Below are positions 22,745 to 34,185 of a stretch of DNA of 64,000 bases, piece by piece; the first letter of the stretch is position 1; each line of letters starts with the position of its first letter. Origin of the DNA: Sphagnum compactum (taxonomy: Eukaryota > Bryophyta > Sphagnopsida > Sphagnales); contig OZ234501.1 of NCBI GenBank assembly GCA_965153455.1, forward strand, positions 12,462,001-12,526,000, in the 5' to 3' direction. The position numbers and the translations under genes are program-made. Below the pieces are notes generated by a model. It was not told where the DNA came from, did no database searches, and worked only from the letters and a program-made list of their open reading frames with translations.

Positions 22745-25700
22745 CGAATGGCAAGTCTAAAGTCTGACATTCAAGTTGACAAAGATTTTCAACTTGCTGA
22801 TCGGACAAAGAAGCTAAAGCTTGCATGTCAAGATTTGAGATATGAGGAAATTTTTGTTGTAGGGATAGCCTAGTATGTGAGAAAAGAAGTAATGATAAGT
22901 TGGCCTTCTGATGAGATATGAGAGGTGCAGGCAGAAGGATGCAGTTTAAATTCTGTTTTTTTTTCCTCCACTTTTGCAGGCCGAGCTTTTCAAGAGGCAT
23001 TTGGTTATTATTATATCTTGACAAAACTTTTTCCCCTTGTTTTGCACTCTTTAACTTTCTAACAAAATACAACAGAAGTTCTGCATGCTGCTAGGGTAGT
23101 AGTACAGGAGGCAGCAGATAGGGTTTTAAAAGATTTCTTCCCCACAAAACAGATTAAACAAATTGTCCATCATGGGTGGTGCCGTATTCCTGTCCCTCTG
23201 AATAAAGCCAAAGTTCAATAATGAGCACTTGGGGGTTCTCGATGAAAGAAGAAAGCATAATCAGTTTTTGGAAGCTAGCGATCAGAAAAATAAAATTCCT
23301 GGGAGAAAGTGTCACTCTCTCAGGGTTTCCTTTTTACTCCACTAGTTTGCAAGGGAAACCACCCACCAGTACATACTAACCGGTTTAGCCCATCAATATC
23401 TTTGAATCTAATGATGAATTCTTGTTGTTGTAGTTGAGAGTCCTCTGCAAAAAGTAAATCAACTAGCACAAATTGTTGCTGCTAATTTATGGTTAGAGAG
23501 AGAGAGAGAGTACTCTTGAAAGATTCATGATATGAAATAGGCTCCAAACTGTGGCAAACAAAAGCATTTGAGTAAGCTAATGACAAACCCATTTCAATTC
23601 AAAGGCCAGCCTTTGGCAGTATTCAGTTGCAGAAAAGCTGTTCAAACAGATCCCCACAGTGCGTCTCTTGATTTTCTATATATACCATGGATAGTAGATA
23701 CCACCTGACTTATAATTATCTTCACCAAACTTGTCTATCTTTTTTTCTTGCACCCAACTTGCAGTCGAGGTTTTGAGAAGCTTTGCTGATCACCTGGTAT
23801 TTTATGTACTGGCTGTTCTTATGGACCTTCACAGGGACCTCTCTTTGTGAATGTCCAAAGCCAAGGCAATGCCCAAAAGCGAAAGGGAGGAAAAGGCACT
23901 CACCCAAATCCAAATCCCAAGCTTCGGTCCGAAATCCAGTTTGGTTTTTTTCCTTTTGTGGAGTTTTGAGATATGGGTGTGAGATATGAAAAAGAGTTGA
24001 AGTCCAACAGGTCAAAAGCAGTTGGTGGCAGGTCCAGCATTGTCCAACTCAAAGGTGCTCTTTGCATGTCCAAAAACCAAGAGCAACTGCAATAGCTGCT
24101 CACTTTAGCCCATATTCTTTGCCTTAAGTTCTACTCTTGTAAGATAAACAAGGAGCCCAAAGGAGGAGGGTCCAGCATATTTATTTTGGGACTGTCCAAA
24201 GTTTCATTAATATTTTTTTGTGATGGGCCAATCCAAAATGCCCATTACAAAAGAAGAAAATTAAATTTTGGGAATTCACACAACTGATTAATATGAGACA
24301 CATTTATACTACCATATACTGAATAGCCCAAGTCATTCCAATTCATTGTTGCCTTGAATTTTTCAATTTGCCTTTGAACATAATGACACTCACATTTGTA
24401 GTATACAAGTTTCCAATTTCAATCAAGAACCAATTTGAGAACCATTCAAACTCAAGACCAATTACCAAACCAAACAAGAATTAGTTTTGGTATATGATCA
24501 TGGTTTTCAGTTTTGGTGGGGGGGGGAAAACAAAAACCATCTTCATGATTGTTAGGTACTTTATTGGTTATTTCATGAAAATTGTCAATTTAAAAAAATA
24601 AAATAAATTAACTGGAATATGTGGTTCTTTGATTCCAAAATAATTGAAACTGGTCGTTCTCTTGTTTTGAAAAAACTGGAACCAACGATTCTTTGATTAA
24701 AGAAAATTTTAAAGAGTCGGAACTGCTACTCATCAAACAAATTAAATAACCGCACAACACTAGAAAAAAACCCCAAATTATCAGATTAAATATAGCCTTT
24801 GGGAGGCCTTTCATAGAAAGATGAAGAAACTAGTGTAGGTGGTGGTTCACCTTGACCCATACACATTGAGTGCTCAAAAACTCTAGAAAGCATGTGCCAG
24901 AAAGGGAAAAAAACCAAAGGTTGGGGTTCAAAGAAAAAGAAGAAGATTTTTTCTTAATTCACAACTTAACAAATAACTTATTTGAAAAATGTCTTCCTGA
25001 TCTCATTTAGGCCTTGGGTGAATATTTGGCAACACTTACAATGATGCCATGATAAAAACTAAAAATCCTTACATTTCTTGGGTTGCTTCTAAACATTATA
25101 ATATTCAACCATTAGATTAATTAAGATCCAATTCTAACATTTCTCAAGTTGATTTTCGCTTTTAAGAGGCCTAGCTCACGAGGGGTTAAGGTACCAACCT
25201 AACAATGTTACAGGTGCTGATGATTTGTTGTAGCTCCTCATCAAATGGCAAGTATCCTTTTTGGTAACTTTTCTTTTATGAGCTAATTTTTTTTAATTTT
25301 CATTTTCATGCGACAAGATTTCTTTTTTCCCACTGCATTTCTTTTGATGAGCATAAATTTTTTGACCTTTTGTTTTTTGCCTTTCAAGTTGCTTGTGAGG
25401 GGTGCAAATGGAAGCCTTTATTAGAACTAACAAGAGAGCTCTTTCCTTATTCATTTCATATTTTGAATATGTAGAAGAAGAATAGGGAAAACATTACTTG
25501 AGCTTTGATATGGTTCAAATGGCAAGTCGTACTCCTCAATTTCAAGGGGAAAAGAAGAAAATTTGAGAATCTGTAAATGCTGAATAATTTTTTCTGGGCA
25601 AACCCAAACTGAACTACAATCCATTACAACCAACAAAAAAAAACCCAAACAGCAACAAAACCATGAACAATGTTGCCTTTTTCAATTTGATAAGTATAGA

Positions 25701-28700
25701 GACAAAGAGATGGGATAGGCCTGGGGTTGTGTATGAAAGTCAGGTTTTTAGTCATTGTCTGTTTGCGCTCATAAAACTGATTTGTAGCAATAGGAGTTGG
25801 TAAATAAAAAATTGGTGACACAGTCAACCAGATTTTCTTCTGCAAGTTTTTTTGAGTCTGGAAGCTGCCACATAATTCTGGTTCCGATTCTGGTTTCACA
25901 CATAAAATAGAACCAGGAACAACCCAGTTCCGATTCTAGTCCTAAAAAAGCTTCCAGTTCCAATTCTGTGTCCAAAAACGATTCCAAAAATCAGACCCAG
26001 TTCTGATTTGGTTTTACTAATCAAAATAAGAACTGATAATTCTAACCTGCCAAATCAGGTATTGCTCAACACTAGTTTAGTCCTCTGATAATTTCCCTTG
26101 TCAAAAGCATAATCCTATAATTGTCTACTACACATGGTTGGCAGCTTCAAATATTCCAATACATTGGAACTTGGAACTGTGTTTTTCTCTTGTTTTTCTC
26201 ATGTAGTCAAAGTGGCAATCATCTAGAAGAGGATTTAGCCAAATCTGAGTATGAATAAGATATCAAGACAGGAACATTTTGCCAGGAAAGAAAACACTAA
26301 CTGCAACACATGGGCTTTAAACCCAGGGATGATTCATTGATTCTATCCAAAATCTGAGAATGGTTGGTTGTGAACATGCGCTGTGTGTTGTTAAACAATT
26401 TGATTGTTGTTTTCAAATTCCTTTCACTCATCATTGCTCTTGCGTATATGCATGTATTGTTGTTTGTAAAGTTAGTGCAGGGCACGTGGGACATTGTGCA
26501 ATGACAGAAAAAACCCAGCAGCTGTTAAAAAGTTGTTTTCCAGAGCAACAAAGTTTTACTATCAATTTGGGTTGGCGGGACGGGTGGGGGGGGGAAATGA
26601 CAGTCTTTGCAAGGACTGTGTCTCTATTATACTCGGCAAGCAATATTGGGTTCAGGTCTGCTAGATCACAGAGACAAAGCTCATGATCCTATATTATTAT
26701 TCTGAGCATTTTCCACAAATGAATAGCTCGAAGAAGAGTCAAGATTCAAGACTACGAATCTATTCATTTGTCAATTCTTGAGAGTCATCAAAGGGTCACA
26801 GTTTGACATATCATATGACCAGTGGCTACCCCAATTATAGAACTTTAGGTCATCACAACTTAGTTTGAAATAGAGTGCTGCCCATGACACCACTCATTGT
26901 CAATCCTTTGTTACAGGGTACAATGTGACACATTCCGTGACAAAAACCCAGGAGAACATTATTAGTATAATCTATCACAAAGGACATGAAGTAAAGTAGT
27001 AGTAGTAGTAGCAGCAGATTGTATGTAGCAGTAGGAGATGGGATAAGTCAACATTCTCTCTTCATCTATGACTAATAAACCTCCTCATCAATCACAGGCG
27101 GTCCATTTGATCTTCACAAATTTGATACTAGTGTGGGAGTGATTCTTTGAATATTTCTTAAAAAGATCGTTAGTTTCGGGCATTTGAAAAACATCAGAAT
27201 CAAAGCATATGTTGTTGTTCTTCAGAGAGTTGATCCTAGTGTGGGTTGCTGCAATTTTTAATAACCATCCAACACTGGTTGATATTAGTGTTGGTCAATT
27301 AAGAAAACTCCTAATCCTTGTTTTGACATATAAAGAGTTTTGGTCGGTGTTATTTCAAGTTTGTACTAGTGTTGGCAAGTTATTTATTTTATTTTTTTAA
27401 TAATCAACGGGCAGGTTAGCTTTTTGAATTGTTTTTTGGGATCGCATGAGTTACCAATGTCAATATAAAAAAATTAGGTTTTGGGTAGGCTATAAAAACA
27501 TTATGGGTAATAACCATCTGTGAAGCGTCAGGGGAAGTTTCAAATAACAGGTTAAGAATTGCTAGTCACCCAGCCAGTTACACAATAGTTATAGGGCATT
27601 TTTAAAAATTAAAATCAAAATTATTAATTTATTAATTAGATAGTATTTAAAGATTGATAACCAACTTCGACGATAATCAGGTCATTGAAGTGGGTTATTA
27701 GGTAGACTTTGAAAATTCATTCCTAGGTGGTTATCAATGTAATTAGTTATCAAACAAATCAATGACTGGCCAACATTGGTTTGAACTTGGTTCTACAAAT
27801 GTTTAAAAACCTTGTGATCAAGTTTTGACACATTTTAGAACCTTGAAATGCAGTTTAGAAATCAGGTTTGATTCCATGTACACTCTACACTCCCCACATT
27901 TGGAAGAATGATTGTGCTTGATTGGTTGGCTATAATGATTGATGAAGGTGGTTGCACTAAAATTATCTCTTATTTTATATTGTCTCATTTTTCATGTTGA
28001 TGAGTGGGGATTGAGAAAAACAATTAGTACATGATGTTGACTTTAATAAACCCCTCTAGATACTCACATAAAGGATATTGGTGAAATTGCTTGAAAGAAC
28101 TTGAACATGTTACATGTGCGTGCAAAAATTGGTTTTCACTATTTTGGTTTTGGTTCTAACAAAAGACTGGTGTCAAAAGTCCAATTCTTGTGCTAGTTCC
28201 ACCAAAAGGGTGTTGGTTTGGGTTTGGCTCAAAAGGACTTCAACCCCTCATGTTGAACATTGCAAACCAAGGAACACGTCAAGACTGGTACATACTAGTT
28301 AGAACTAGCATAAGAAAATAATGCCGTCTCAAATGGATTGAACTTAATGAAACTTGGGTGGATCTGGACTCAGGCTTAGATTTCTAATTTTATCATCTTA
28401 AGTGCAAGAGGGTGCAACCCACAACACTAAAAGGGTGAGCTCATATGACATGATATCCTTAAACATCCGCCATGAAGAACACTCTAAAAACATCAATCAA
28501 ATAAGCTTTACTAGTTGTGCATAATTTAATGCTATAAAACTTGAAACTCTCCTCGCCCCATTTGATTAACAATGTGCTGTTCATCTGAAACAGACACATA
28601 TTATTACTCTCAAGAAATAGCCAAAAATTGAGAGCAAATTGCAAACTGAAGTAAAAATCTGAAGTACTAGAATTCAACATGATTTTTAAAAGTATGTATA

Positions 28701-29509
28701 ATGATCCTTCCAATTGTTACATATAGTGTAGGGATCATACTAGTTATTCAGCAACCTCCAAAAGTTTATATTATTTATTGCAATGTGCTCATAATCATGA
28801 TCAGAGTTTTAAATTAGTTCCCAACTAGAAGCAAAGTAAGGCTTAGTCCTCTGTACTTGGGATTTTGATGAACTGGTTTATAATCCAATCTCCCCACCAG
28901 TGACTGATTGATTGCCTTGATTGATCACAACTACAACCATGTTCTTCAAATTTGCAGCTTATACTCAAAACTCAAAAGACTCTCTCTGATTCCAGTGCTA
29001 GACTTGCTGTTACACTCATCATCATCCATAATGCTGCAAAACCCAAAACTAGATAGTATGCTAAAACTAGATAATGTTTTGAACATAATTTCATTTATGC
29101 TCTGGATCATCATCAGCTGGCAGGTACTTGATTTTGAGCTAAAACTCATGACATCAAATTGGAAGGTAAATTGCAGGTTGAATTGACCCTGCAATTTGAT
29201 TTTGAGCTACTACTACTCATCATGAGATAAATTGCAGATTGATTTGATCTTTACTCACATCAGCATTTGTCCCCCAGGTCCTCTCCCAGTAACAAACAGA
29301 TGAGAAATGGCAGCTGTACATGCTTCATGTAAGAAACACTCAAGCTTTTTTCTTTTTTTCCTGAGCAGATTAGATTTTCGGTCCTAAAAACATTAGTAAT
29401 ATATAAAGACAAAAGAAAGCTCTTCAAAGGGTTGGGTTGCTACTACTACTCTCCATGGCTAAAGTTGAGAATCTCCAATGTACATTGTTGTTACGCTTGG
29501 GGGGGATGA

Positions 29510-29513
<4 letters not shown>
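22745..29513. other. Intergenic; repeat fragments, no gene recognised
   Basis: Many short open frames without family features. It holds a short (AG)n at 23495-23510. Repeat fragments ending in AATAACC..CAACACT are near 24600-24763 and 27128-27278, and a GGTTC-rich fragment is at 25860-26075. The portion from about 29400 upwards is probably the 3' untranslated region and downstream flank of the MYB gene. Confidence 0.4.

Positions 29514-29557
<44 letters not shown>
29514..29557. repeat. (GA)22 microsatellite
   Basis: 44 bp uninterrupted GA, about 330 bp beyond the MYB stop codon; on the MYB sense strand it is a CT tract. Confidence 0.97.
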
Positions 29558-29559
<2 letters not shown>

Positions 29560-29769
29560 CCCAAAAAAAAAAGAGAGAAGAGGAGGGAATTGGAGGTCCT
29601 AGATCAGGACCTTTGATGCTTTGAACATCATGGGAAGTTGTCTCTTGAGCTTCGAAGTGATCATGAGCGAATTTGGAAAAGTTGGGTGTGGTTTTGCAGT
29701 ACTTTTCTTTTCTTCTCTGTTTGTTAGACAATCCTTTTGTGAACCCCAACCGCGAATATAATAATAAGC

Positions 29770-29858
29770 CTATTCATTCAATTCAGATGCAACTGATTTT
29801 GATCTGAATAAGCTTATTCCTTGAATTCAGACATTGCACTGATTTAAATCTGAATCCA
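29770..29858 (-). repeat. Tandem pair of small inverted repeats in MYB 3' UTR
   Basis: Two ~44-bp imperfect tandem units, each an inverted repeat. The first has ATTCAGAT at 29781-29788 with ATCTGAAT at 29802-29809. The second has ATTCAGA at 29825-29831 with TCTGAAT at 29849-29855. A perfect 14-bp palindrome GAATAAGCTTATTC joins them and carries AATAAG on both strands, a possible polyadenylation signal. It begins 33 nt past the MYB stop codon, so it should be transcribed. Confidence 0.7.
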
Positions 29859-29890
29859 TGCTGTGCTGAGCTGATGATGAAATTATTTTC

Positions 29891-32212
29891 TTATGCTCCC
29901 ACTCCAAGGAAATCGATGAATGGAGTGCCTGTCTGATCCACAGCTGGTGCTGGTGCTGCAGCAGCAGCAGCTGGACCTGCTTGTGTTGCAGCAGCAATTT
30001 TTTCTTGATGAGCTGCAATATTATGAAAAATGTGCAGTTTTTCAGAACTTTGTTGCTGTTGCTGCTGCCGCTGCATTTGATCCAAGTGTAGTTTTGCTGC
30101 TGCACTAGTAGCTGCCCATGTTGAAGATGACGATGAAGAGGTCGCGGCAGCAGCAGCAACAGGAGCAGAAGTACCAGCACCCATGAGTCTTAAACAAGTA
30201 GTATCTTTGCTGCTGCTGCAGGTTCGTTGTTCATGGAGGAGCTGCTGCTGCTGCTTCTGGTTGATGTATGCGCGAATACTAGGATGATGATTCAAGGAGT
30301 TAGCTGCTGCTGCTGTGCCTGATGAAGACGCTCGACTTGCTGTAGCCTCATCATCATGTATGCAAGCTGTTGCATTAAGGTCCAGTCGACTAGGGTGGAA
30401 TCCTCCCGCAAGCTGGTCCAGTACTTGACTTTGGTTGAGTTGGTGAAGAGATGGGTACGACGTGCAGTAGTAGTGATGATCATCGGGAGGCGCTGCAGCA
30501 TACAATTGGCGGCCTCTTGGAACGGAGCTCGAGTGATGATCCTGCATAGCTGCTGCTGTGTGTTGCAGGTGGAGCATAATCTCCTCGTCTTGCAGCAGCT
30601 TTGTTGCTGGTAGCTGGAAAGCTGACGATCTGGAAGACGCTGCTGCTGCTACTCCAAGCACATGTTCAAATCCATGGTAAGTAAGAATTAGCTGATATTA
30701 GCAAGAAGAATGTGGGAGACGCGAGGAACGGAAGCAACTTGGGCCGGAGAAAAGACAACGTGCTCAAGCAGACGACATTGTAGACAGCAAGAGAGGACGA
30801 AGTGTTTGCAGCAACAGGAAGAGCTGATTGCAGGTACCAGCAGCTCGAATGATCGCATTGTCAACGTGCTGGGATCTCAGCTGCAAGGAGCTATAAGTAG
30901 GGGCGGCGCCATAGCCGCCCGCGCCTCGGAGATCGACGTCGCGGGAGTCGGAGGAGGAGGAGAGCCGAGGTACCTTGGAAAGGGGGAGCGTCGAGAACGA
31001 TGTACTACTCATGGAGAAAGGCAGCTGATCTGCATCGACGACGACGCTAGAGTTGATGATCAGGCTGCTGCTGCTGCTGCTGCTGTTGCTGCTGCGTTTG
31101 CCTGCATGAGGTCTGGAGGAGCGACAGGATGATACTAGCTGCTGCTGCTGCTGTTGAGGAGTTTTGCTGCTGTGACGACGACCGTAGGCACGAGAGCGCT
31201 CTCGGAACTTGCGTGCCATGACTACATGCCAGTGATTCTTGACGGCGTTATCCGTGCGACCAGGAAACAAGCGAGCGATCATGGCCCATTTGTTGCCGTG
31301 AAAGCGGTGCGCTGCTAGCAATCGTTCCTCTTCTTCTTCTGTAAATGGCCGACGGTTGATCCGCGGGTCTAGTTGATTGAACCATCGCAGTCTACAGCTC
31401 TTGCCTGCAGCAAGCAAGCACAAAAGAATTACTCCCCTTGCACCCGCAGACCAGCAACGACCCATGCAGGACGAATCAGGAACAAGAAGAAGAAGATGAT
31501 GATGATGATGAAGCTGTGTACCTGATCGGCCTTGGAGCTTCTCGGCGATGAGGTTCCAGTTCTGTGGACCATAGTGTGATACAAGCTCGCGGAGCTTCTC
31601 GTCCTCGGCAGGACGCCAGTGACCTCGAGGACATAGCTTGGATTGCACGCCCCCGTCGCCATGATCTTCTTTGGAATTCAACTCCGATTCCTCCTCCTCC
31701 TCCTCTTCCTCGTTCGTGGAGTCTTTGATATGAGCTGCATCATCGTCGTCGTCCAAGCTGCAGACCGCGGCATGTTCCGGCATGCAGTTCTCCTCATCGC
31801 TGCAGGAAAGCTTAATTTCGGCACATGAGTTCATGTCGTATCCGCCTGCGCCAAAGCTGTCGACCGAGCTGCGCGGCCGGCCCCATGTCGCCATGCCTTG
31901 CAAGCCTCCAGGCGACATGATAGTCAGCGCCTGGAAAGCTGGGAAGCTCTCCAAGTTCGCTTCTTTGTTATTGTTGTTGTTGTTGTCGGATCCAGTGCTG
32001 CTGGATGCTCGTTCATACGATGAGTTGTGACTTGCGGGAAGGGAGCTGCTGCTGCTGCGCTGCCGGATTGTATGATCTACAGCATCGAAGCAGCTCACAG
32101 CTGCTGAGTCTGTGCAGCAGTTACCTGCATACTGTAAGCTACAGCTACTGCTTCCCAGGTTGGTGATCGGAAGACCTGCATCAGCTTCGTGGTGAATGGA
32201 CATGCTCCGCAT
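29891..32212 (-). CDS. R2R3-MYB transcription factor, subgroup 21 type (3 exons)
   Basis: Nuclear DNA-binding regulator. Exons as I read them: 31522-32212, 30838-31404, 29891-30639, giving about 668 residues. R2 spans about 196-245 ([22 protein letters not shown], then GKSCRLRW). R3 spans about 248-296 ([11 protein letters not shown], with Phe in place of the first Trp as usual; [29 protein letters not shown]). The C-terminus is [10 protein letters not shown]. These are hallmarks of the MYB52/54/56/105/117 group, known for roles in organ boundaries, meristems and cell walls in flowering plants; its role here is inferred only. The first ATG in frame after an upstream TGA is at 32210-32212. Intron 1 (GT..AG) is secure and sits at the classic GRSG/KSC site. 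Intron 2 (donor GGTACC, acceptor in a GCAGCAGCAG run) is a best guess. Ser, Asn, Gln, Ala and Asp/Glu runs make it far longer than typical relatives (about 250-400 residues). Confidence 0.93.
30640..30837 (-). other. MYB intron 2 (approximate limits)
   Basis: Exon 2 reads into a TGA shortly after 30838, while the frame that ends in FIDFLGVGA opens only after a TAA near 30690, so an intron is required. GT at 30836-30837 with AG at 30640-30641 keeps phase 1. AGs at 30643, 30646 and 30649 would serve as well, each adding one Ala. Confidence 0.55.
31405..31521 (-). other. MYB intron 1 (117 bp, stop-free, 3n)
   Basis: Donor TCAG/GTACAC and acceptor CTGCAG/GCAAG are canonical and restore [11 protein letters not shown] across the junction, phase 1. 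The length is divisible by three and there is no stop in the MYB frame, so retention would insert 39 residues inside R2. Confidence 0.93.
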
Positions 32213-32239
32213 TCTTCCTTCTTGCTGCTGCTGCACTAC

Positions 32240-32404
32240 TCACGAATCTAACAGCCTTGCAAAGCTGCTGACGTTCTTGTGCTCAACAACCAATTTGCGG
32301 AGAGAAGAAAGAAAGCAAGAAAGAAAGAAGAACCTCGGCTCATGAGCTCCAACAAACAGCTGGTCTCCGTCGTTCTTCAATGCTTGTGTCACAAAATACA
32401 GCAT
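32240..32404 (-). CDS. Upstream ORF in the MYB 5' leader (54 codons)
   Basis: Starts MLYFVTQALKNDGDQL and ends FARLLDS before TGA at 32240-32242. It is in the same frame as the MYB ORF, with only 27 nt between its stop and the MYB ATG. If transcription starts just below the TATA-like site at 32583-32589, its ATG is the first in the leader. The context is weak (T at -3). A second overlapping ORF of 31 codons lies at 32248-32343. Upstream ORFs commonly reduce translation of the main ORF. Whether this one is translated or conserved cannot be judged here. Confidence 0.4.
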   Translation of the reverse strand: MLYFVTQALKNDGDQLFVGAHEPRFFFLSCFLSSLRKLVVEHKNVSSFARLLDS

Positions 32405-32523
32405 TGAGAATCTTGGATCAGTCCAAGCTTGCTGCTGCGATCGATCGTGCAGCTGCGCAAGGCGCGGCTATAAGGCTGAAACAGTGTCTAGTGTAACGAC
32501 TAGGAATGTTGCAGAGCGAGTTA

Positions 32524-32550
32524 AGAAGAAGAAGAAGAAGAAGAAGAAGA
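32524..32550. repeat. (GAA)n tract, CTT pyrimidine patch on MYB strand
   Basis: Nine GAA units; on the MYB sense strand a TTC/CTT run probably at the start of the 5' leader. Confidence 0.9.
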
Positions 32551-32582
32551 TTGTTGTAAATGAGGCTCTCCAGCTCCGCGAG

Positions 32583-32589
32583 TATTTAA
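32583..32589 (-). promoter_or_regulatory. TATA-like box of the MYB gene
   Basis: Minus-strand TTAAATA, about 370 bp before the MYB start codon. It is followed within 35-60 bp by a CTT-rich pyrimidine tract (32524-32550), an arrangement common near plant transcription starts. No transcript data. Confidence 0.35.
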
Positions 32590-32590
32590 C

Positions 32591-33531
32591 TCGTCTCTAC
32601 CTGTGCTGATCTAGTCCCGTAACCTGAAATCTGGGTGCATACTTCGACTCGATGCAAGCTCCACAAGCTCTAGATATTCAAGCTTGCCTGAATTTCTCTA
32701 CAAAATGAACGTCTAAATGCCTCATGCAGGAACAAGGTCCCACCCACCTCTTGATCTAGATTCTGATGATCGGAATCAAAAGGAATACATACTTAGAACA
32801 CGATTCCTGCTTCTCACTCACCTCTCGACTCTCTCCACGCGTGACATAATCAAGTGGGATTTGCACACAACAACAAACCCATGAGCAGTATAGAACTCGA
32901 GATCATTAGCTTCGCCTCTCTTCTTCTTCTTCTTCACATTAAACAAAGCGAGAACAAAGCTGATAAGGGAGGAGACTCGACGACGTCGAAGAAGCTCTTG
33001 CACTTGTAACCACAAAGGAACTTTCTTCAAAACAGTTCTCTAGTCCAGCTTCTCTTCTCCTCCACCTCATCCCTTCCTTATTTACTGACTACACCATGAG
33101 CAGCTACCTCAATCAGCTGCATCATGGGCCTGCGCACCAACGCAAGCAGCAGCAGCAACACTAGCAACTGCTGTGTGGATTATTACTACTACTAATACAG
33201 CTGCTTTTGTGCAGCAAGCTCCAAAATCTAACGATGCCGTGCAGCGATGAGGATAATACGCAGCAGCTACAGTACCACCATGATCACCGCCACCAGCTAC
33301 ATACATACACCATGTTACAACCACCACCTGCCCAGCAACAGCAACAGCAACAGCTTGCTGCTGCTGCAGCAGCAGCATGATGATGCAGGTGAAGCTGAAG
33401 AAGAACAACAAGAGCAAGAACAAATTGGACGAGGATTTCAGACAAAATGGGTGTGCAACAAAATGTTATGGGCTTTTTGTCACTGCAAACAAAACCCAAA
33501 ACCGAAAGATTTCAGCTTGAAGATCATCAGT

Positions 33532-33536
<5 letters not shown>
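32591..33536. other. MYB upstream region with CAG/CTG-rich block
   Basis: No gene is accepted. From 33100 to 33420 the DNA is rich in GCA, CAA and CAG triplets and open in several frames on both strands (low complexity). A perfect 22-bp palindrome of CTG/CAG units spans 33356-33377. Confidence 0.5.
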
Positions 33537-33568
<32 letters not shown>

Positions 33569-33628
33569 ACTCACCGCTCTCTGAGCCCTCTCCAGACTCT
33601 TTCTCTCTCCGACTCTCCACTCTTTTGT

Positions 33629-33655
<27 letters not shown>
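33537..33655. repeat. Two (CT)n microsatellites
   Basis: (CT)15 at 33537-33567 and (TC)13 at 33629-33655, with CT-rich sequence between. They read as GAGA tracts on the MYB strand, about 1.3-1.4 kb upstream of its ATG. Confidence 0.95.
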
Positions 33656-33663
<8 letters not shown>

Positions 33664-33863
33664 TTCTTTCTCTTCCTCTCTTTGAAGTGTGTGTGTGTTG
33701 ATGAAGCTACCAACAGCACAGTACTTCTTTCCTTCCTTCCTTGGGAGTACTATGTGGGTGGTGGGCCATGGTGCACAGTAAGCGACACTGGTGCGTGTAC
33801 TGTGAGAGATTGGAGAATCTCAAGAGGTTTTAATGCAAAACTAATAATAATAATAATGTTAGA

Positions 33864-33870
<7 letters not shown>

Positions 33871-33894
<24 letters not shown>
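33871..33894. repeat. (TA)12 microsatellite
   Basis: 24 bp of uninterrupted TA. Confidence 0.95.
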
Positions 33895-34185
33895 AATATC
33901 TCTTTCTCTCTTGCAGCAACAGCTATCTAGCCACACCCACCCACACACAACAACATCCATGGACCATCACCCATTAGCAGCAACAACATCAACACACAAT
34001 AGAGTACCAAAAAACACTAACAACAACCACACACAATAGAGTACCAAAACCATATCAACAACCAACCACACACAAATTTACAGTTACTTTGGAGTTTGTC
34101 TAAGAACTGCTGCTGCTGCATGATGTGATTTTTCCTCATTTGGGGGTGTGAGAAATGATGTTCATCATCAGCTGCTGTGACTTTC

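Noticed and set aside
25451-25648. Possible homology between the DLPFEPYQSS peptide here and DLPFDRPFHSS at 22707-22800
   Set aside because: The match is confined to a few residues and about a dozen bases; chance is likely.
29459-29749. 96-codon minus-strand frame next to the MYB gene
   Set aside because: Lies in the probable MYB 3' untranslated region or downstream flank and includes the GA microsatellite as a Ser-Leu run.
30710-31132. 140-codon plus-strand open frame, and others between 29920 and 32030 on the plus strand
   Set aside because: Antisense shadows of the MYB exons, created by triplet repeats.
33247-33930. 227-codon plus-strand open frame
   Set aside because: Made of CAG/CAA, CT and TA microsatellite translation (Gln, Ser-Leu and Ile-Tyr runs); no domain; lies in the MYB upstream region.
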